Shown piece by piece: positions 6,679-9,246 of a DNA stretch of 9,246 nucleotides. Made by a program: the position numbers and the translations under genes. The DNA comes from an uncultured Geobacteraceae bacterium. Lineage in GTDB: Bacteria > Desulfobacterota > Desulfuromonadia > Desulfuromonadales > Geopsychrobacteraceae. The notes beneath the pieces were generated by a model. It worked only from the letters and a program-made list of their open reading frames with translations, searched no databases and had not been told where the DNA came from. Each line of letters begins with the position of its first letter. Within the stretch, counting starts at the first letter, position 1. The DNA is taken from assembly GCA_937958075.1 (NCBI GenBank), contig CALFFB010000193.1, forward strand, positions 1 through 9,246, written 5' to 3'.

Positions 6679-7245
6679 TCAGAGTCCCAGATCCGGGGCG
6701 ATCTTCTGCATGGCGTCCAGGCACAGGTCGCAGAATTCCGGCACCGGAATGCCGAGCTGTTCGCACTCGGCGATAATTTCACGGTTTGCACCGGCGGCAA
6801 ACTGTTTTTCCTTGTAGCGTTTGCGTACCGATTTCGGCTTGACACTGGCCAGCTTTTTGTCCGGGTAAACGAGGGCGGTGGCGATAATGAGGCCGGTGAT
6901 GGTTTCGCCGGCGGCCAGGGCAAAATGCAGCGGTTCGCTGCGGCGGCGGTCGTGGGCCAGCTCATTGTGCAGGCAGATGGCCTCGATAATCTCGTCAGCA
7001 ACCCCTTCGTTTTCAAGGATGCGGGCGGTTTCATGGGTATGGCGGGTCATGTCGTCGGCGGTCATCTCCACATCAAGGTCGTGGAGCAGGCCGGTCAGTC
7101 CCCATAACTCCTCGTCCGCGTTACTGTGACGCGCCAGGTGGCGCAGCACCGCTTCGGTAGCCAGACTATGGTTGAGCAGGTTGGGTTGACTCAGGTGCTG
7201 CTGCAGCAGTTCGACAGCGCGCACGCGGGTGATACCGTAGTCCAT
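6679..7245 (-). CDS. HD-domain hydrolase upstream of larB
   Basis: Predicted cytoplasmic metal-dependent phosphohydrolase of the HD superfamily, 188 residues; substrate unknown. The HD signature is visible in order: H26 in LLNHSLATEAV, H55-D56 in GLTGLLHDLD, HTHETARIL (69-77) and AICLHNE (89-95). The usual closing metal-ligand Asp, expected in an AxDxLTGLI-like context, appears as Glu114 in ALAAGETITGLI. A lysine/arginine-rich segment follows (VYPDKKLASVKPKSVRKRYK, 126-145). It then has a helical C-terminus with AAGANREIIAECEQLGIPVPEFC. AAGGGAGA lies ahead of the ATG, about 10 bases from the GGAG core. It is the first gene of the lar operon and has its own strong promoter. A nucleotide- or pyridine-related role is only a guess from context. 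Confidence 0.85.
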   Translation of the reverse strand: MDYGITRVRAVELLQQHLSQPNLLNHSLATEAVLRHLARHSNADEELWGLTGLLHDLDVEMTADDMTRHTHETARILENEGVADEIIEAICLHNELAHDRRRSEPLHFALAAGETITGLIIATALVYPDKKLASVKPKSVRKRYKEKQFAAGANREIIAECEQLGIPVPEFCDLCLDAMQKIAPDLGL

Positions 7246-7289
7246 TGGTGGATAATCTCCCTTCAGTTCAATAAACAGCGAGGTTCGCC

Positions 7290-7319
7290 ATCATAGCAAA
7301 AACCCTTTGCAGTTGCCAA
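7290..7319 (-). promoter_or_regulatory. Sigma-70-type promoter of the HD-larB-larC-pgpA-cinA unit
   Basis: On the minus strand, TTGGCA (7314-7319, five of six to TTGACA) is followed by an 18-base spacer and TATGAT (7290-7295, five of six to TATAAT). The -10 is preceded by TGC, making an extended -10. Initiation would fall near 7283, giving a short leader of roughly 38 bases before the HD start codon at 7245. No other good promoter is seen within the block down to cinA. Confidence 0.72.
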
Positions 7320-7332
7320 AATATCCGCTAGT

Positions 7333-7360
7333 TTGATCGGTCTCGACCCATAAATTTTAT
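7333..7360 (+). promoter_or_regulatory. Possible promoter for darP
   Basis: TTGATC (7333-7338), a 16-base spacer and TTTTAT (7355-7360) each match four of six consensus positions. It is the best pair I found in the divergent region, but it is weak. It would place initiation about 30 bases before the start codon at 7395. It does not overlap the opposing promoter at 7290-7319. Confidence 0.3.
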
Positions 7361-7394
7361 CCGGCTACCGGGATGAACCACACGGAGACCCCAG

Positions 7395-7892
7395 ATGACG
7401 TCAGAAAATGATGAAGATCTGCCCCTGAGCAGAACCAGAAAAAAGCAGCAGGCCTTAGCCATCACCCGGCTCGCGGAGCAGCTCTGCGGATTGTCGGACA
7501 GCCATTTTACGGGGTTGCGGTTGCCGCCGGAGATTATGGACGAAGCACGCACCGTCCGGAACACCAGCGGCCGCGGATCAGCCAAGCGACAAATGAAATA
7601 CCTGGCCGGACTGCTGCGGGAGACTCCGGAAACCGTCGACTCCCTGAAGCGGCAGCTGGCGGACATCGACCAGGTCGAGGGCCGTGATAAAAAGGCCTTT
7701 CACCAGCTCGAAGATCTGCGCGACCGTCTCTGTGATCCACAGCAGTTTGACCAGGCCTGCGCCGAGGTCCGTCAGCTCCTGCCCCACCTGGACATGAAAG
7801 TCATCACCCGCCTGGCCGGATCGGTGCACGAGCACGGCGACAAACGCGCCTATCGGGACATCTTCAGGCGGCTGCGGGAAGAAATGCGCTGA
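7395..7892 (+). CDS. darP: Ribosome biogenesis factor DarP/YjgA (DUF615)
   Basis: Small, charged, helical protein of 165 residues. The E. coli homologue YjgA (DarP) associates with late 50S precursors and promotes maturation of the peptidyl-transferase centre. Family marks are SRTRKKQQALAITRLAEQL (12-30), the proline-containing LRLPPEIMDEA (41-51), RQMKYLAGLLR (65-75), FHQLEDLRDRL (102-112), LPHLDMKVITRLA (129-141) and RAYRDIFRRLREEM (151-164). GGAGA sits eight bases before the ATG. It is divergent from the HD/lar operon. The next gene on the same strand begins 103 bases downstream, so co-transcription is possible but not shown. An older name is ribosome-associated protein YjgA. Confidence 0.9.
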   Translation: MTSENDEDLPLSRTRKKQQALAITRLAEQLCGLSDSHFTGLRLPPEIMDEARTVRNTSGRGSAKRQMKYLAGLLRETPETVDSLKRQLADIDQVEGRDKKAFHQLEDLRDRLCDPQQFDQACAEVRQLLPHLDMKVITRLAGSVHEHGDKRAYRDIFRRLREEMR

Positions 7893-7995
7893 TCGTCCGC
7901 ACAGGATGTTTTGCTTCAAGGTGCCGGCTCAGCAGCTGCCGGCGACATAAACTGATATTCTTCACCAGGCTGCTGGTACAGGGAGAAATAAAAGC
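7893..7995 (+). other. darP to CNNM-family gene intergenic spacer
   Basis: A gene-free stretch of 103 bases. It holds an inverted repeat GCCGGC (7923-7928) / GCCGGC (7938-7943) around a nine-base loop, with no T-run after it, so it is a weak terminator candidate at best. GGGAGA at 7981-7986 is the ribosome binding site of the next gene. I see no clear promoter. Confidence 0.4.
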
Positions 7996-9246
7996 ATGAT
8001 GCCGGATTCTGGTTTGTACACCGACGCGATCTTATTGACCGTCTATGTTTCGATGGCGCTGTTTTTCTCCTTTCTCTGCTCTGTCGCCGAAGCGGTCCTG
8101 CTGAGTATCACTCCTTCGTATATTGAAGAACAAAGAGGAAAAAAACCTGATTTTGCAAACCTTCTGAAGCAGTTGAAACAGGACAAGGTGGATCAGTCTC
8201 TGGCAGCCATTCTTACCCTGAACACCATCGCTCATACCGTTGGTGCGATCCTTGCCGGAGCGAAAGCTGCCGTTGTTTTCGGCAACGCCTGGTTCGGCCT
8301 TTTTTCAGCTCTGATGACCCTGGCCATTCTGTTTTTTTCCGAAATTGTCCCCAAAACTTTTGGTGCGATTTATTGGGCCAGGCTGACACGGCCGACCGCC
8401 ATTTTTATCAAAGGATTGATCGTTACCCTTTATCCGATCGTCTGGCTGTCAGAGAAATTCACCAAATACATTTCACACGGCAATGAGGTTCATATTTTCA
8501 GTCGGGCCGAATTTATCGCCATGGCCAAAATCGGCAGGCAGACCGGTCATCTTTCGGACAAGGAAACACAATTTATCACCAACGTTTTTCGTTTTTCCCA
8601 GACCCAGGTACGCGAGGTCATGGTTCCGCGCACCCGCATTGTCGCTCTGGATATCGACGAGGATTCCGGCAGGCTGTTGTCCCGTGTACGCGATTCGCGG
8701 CATTCACGTTTTCCGGTTTATCAGGGAGACATCGACAATATCCAGGGATTTGTTCTGGCGAAGGAACTTCTCGGATTGGCGGTTAGCTCATCCGACACGT
8801 CTCTTGCAAAGGTGTTGCGCAAACCCTATTTTGTGCCCGAGGCCAAGCGGGCTCAAGATCTCATGCGCGAAATGCAGCAGGAACACGCGCACATGGCACT
8901 GGTAGTTGATGAGTACGGAATGCTCAGCGGGCTGGTGACCTCGGAAGATCTTCTCGAAGAACTGGTTGGCGAAATCGAAGATGAACATGATTTCGGCAGG
9001 CCAAAACGCATTCAGCGCCTGCAGAACGGGGCCTTTGTTGTTGATGCCCTGCTGTCTCTGAATGATCTGGAACAACTGCTCGGAACACGATTGAACGACA
9101 GGGCCGCCCATTATGAAACCCTTGCCGGAATGATTTTGTACGAACTGGGAGAGTTGCCGGACGAAGGCACAACCCTGGTGATCGATAACCATCGTTTTAC
9201 CTGTGTCAAGGTCAAGAACGCGGCGATCCAGAAGGTAAAAATCGAA
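7996..9246 (+). CDS. CNNM/CorC-family membrane protein with CBS pair, open at right edge
   Basis: Inner-membrane protein of the HlyC/CorC/CNNM family, often linked to Mg2+/Co2+ efflux or resistance and long misnamed hemolysin. 417 residues are visible with no stop, so the 3' end is outside the window. The DUF21/CNNM membrane domain (about 10-160) has hydrophobic segments near 11-32, 68-95, 100-120 and 135-152. It contains AEAVLLSITPSYIEEQRGK (31-49), NTIAHTVGAILAGAKA (76-91) and FFSEIVPKTFG (113-123). The CBS pair (about 205-330) has VMVPRTRIVALD (208-219), HSRFPVYQGDIDNIQGFVLA (236-255) and ALVVDEYGMLSGLVTSEDLL (301-320). The CorC_HlyC domain follows (about 338-417). GGGAGA lies nine bases before the ATG; a second ATG follows directly. 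The ion and direction of transport cannot be read from sequence. It is more AT-rich than its neighbours. Confidence 0.9.
   Translation, partial: MMPDSGLYTDAILLTVYVSMALFFSFLCSVAEAVLLSITPSYIEEQRGKKPDFANLLKQLKQDKVDQSLAAILTLNTIAHTVGAILAGAKAAVVFGNAWFGLFSALMTLAILFFSEIVPKTFGAIYWARLTRPTAIFIKGLIVTLYPIVWLSEKFTKYISHGNEVHIFSRAEFIAMAKIGRQTGHLSDKETQFITNVFRFSQTQVREVMVPRTRIVALDIDEDSGRLLSRVRDSRHSRFPVYQGDIDNIQGFVLAKELLGLAVSSSDTSLAKVLRKPYFVPEAKRAQDLMREMQQEHAHMALVVDEYGMLSGLVTSEDLLEELVGEIEDEHDFGRPKRIQRLQNGAFVVDALLSLNDLEQLLGTRLNDRAAHYETLAGMILYELGELPDEGTTLVIDNHRFTCVKVKNAAIQKVKIE

Noticed and set aside
6645..7034. Upstream extension of the larB frame
   Set aside because: It overlaps the HD gene in another frame and its Ser/Pro/Arg-rich translation is unlike any LarB N-terminus. 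The ATG at 6644 gives the normal LarB length.
7923..7943. GCCGGC inverted repeat after darP as an intrinsic terminator
   Set aside because: The stem is only six base pairs with a nine-base loop and no T-run follows, so it was not called as a terminator.
8032..9192. Minus-strand frames of 67, 76 and 134 codons opposite the CNNM-family gene
   Set aside because: All are antisense to a continuous, well-conserved coding frame and show no domains or start signals.

Overview
The window looks like a chromosomal segment of a moderately high-GC Gram-negative bacterium. The recA–pilT–recX order, the larB/larC pair and the overall protein character suggest the Desulfuromonadales/Geobacter group (Desulfobacterota). 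This placement is inferred from gene content, not from a marker search. It is a compact housekeeping and accessory-metabolism region. I see no tRNA, rRNA, CRISPR array, phage gene or transposase. The longest stretch without a gene is 233 bases (2676-2908).

Leftward transcription covers about 1-7245. From promoter-proximal to distal the genes are: an HD-domain hydrolase; larB; larC; pgpA; cinA; then, after an intergenic region with a large inverted repeat, recA, pilT and recX (recX runs off the left edge). The HD-larB-larC-pgpA-cinA block is operon-like: 34 and 39 base gaps, plus two 4-base stop/start overlaps. It has a very good sigma-70-type promoter (TTGGCA, 18 bases, TATGAT with an extended TG) just upstream of the HD gene. 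recA-pilT-recX is a second tight block: a 34-base gap, then recX starts inside the 3' end of pilT.

Rightward transcription covers about 7395-9246. A DarP/YjgA (DUF615) ribosome-maturation protein is divergent from the HD gene. It is followed by a CNNM/CorC-type membrane protein (DUF21, CBS pair, CorC_HlyC) that is still open at the right edge and has a visibly more AT-rich composition.

Functional themes: (1) Nickel-pincer nucleotide (NPN) cofactor synthesis. LarB makes the biscarboxylated pyridinium mononucleotide from nicotinic acid adenine dinucleotide, and LarC inserts nickel. LarE and LarA are not in the window. CinA, with its nicotinamide-nucleotide amidase domain, lies in the same operon and could feed the nicotinate branch that LarB uses. 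(2) DNA uptake and recombination. cinA, recA, pilT and recX are adjacent, which suggests a link between pilus retraction, competence-associated functions and homologous recombination. (3) Membrane lipid synthesis (PgpA) and ribosome maturation (DarP) as housekeeping neighbours.

The least explained piece of DNA is an approximately 111-base imperfect inverted repeat between cinA and recA (2727-2837). I see no clear previously undescribed system. The most promising leads are that element, the possible pyridine-nucleotide logic of the lar/cinA operon, and the divergent N-terminal domain of CinA.
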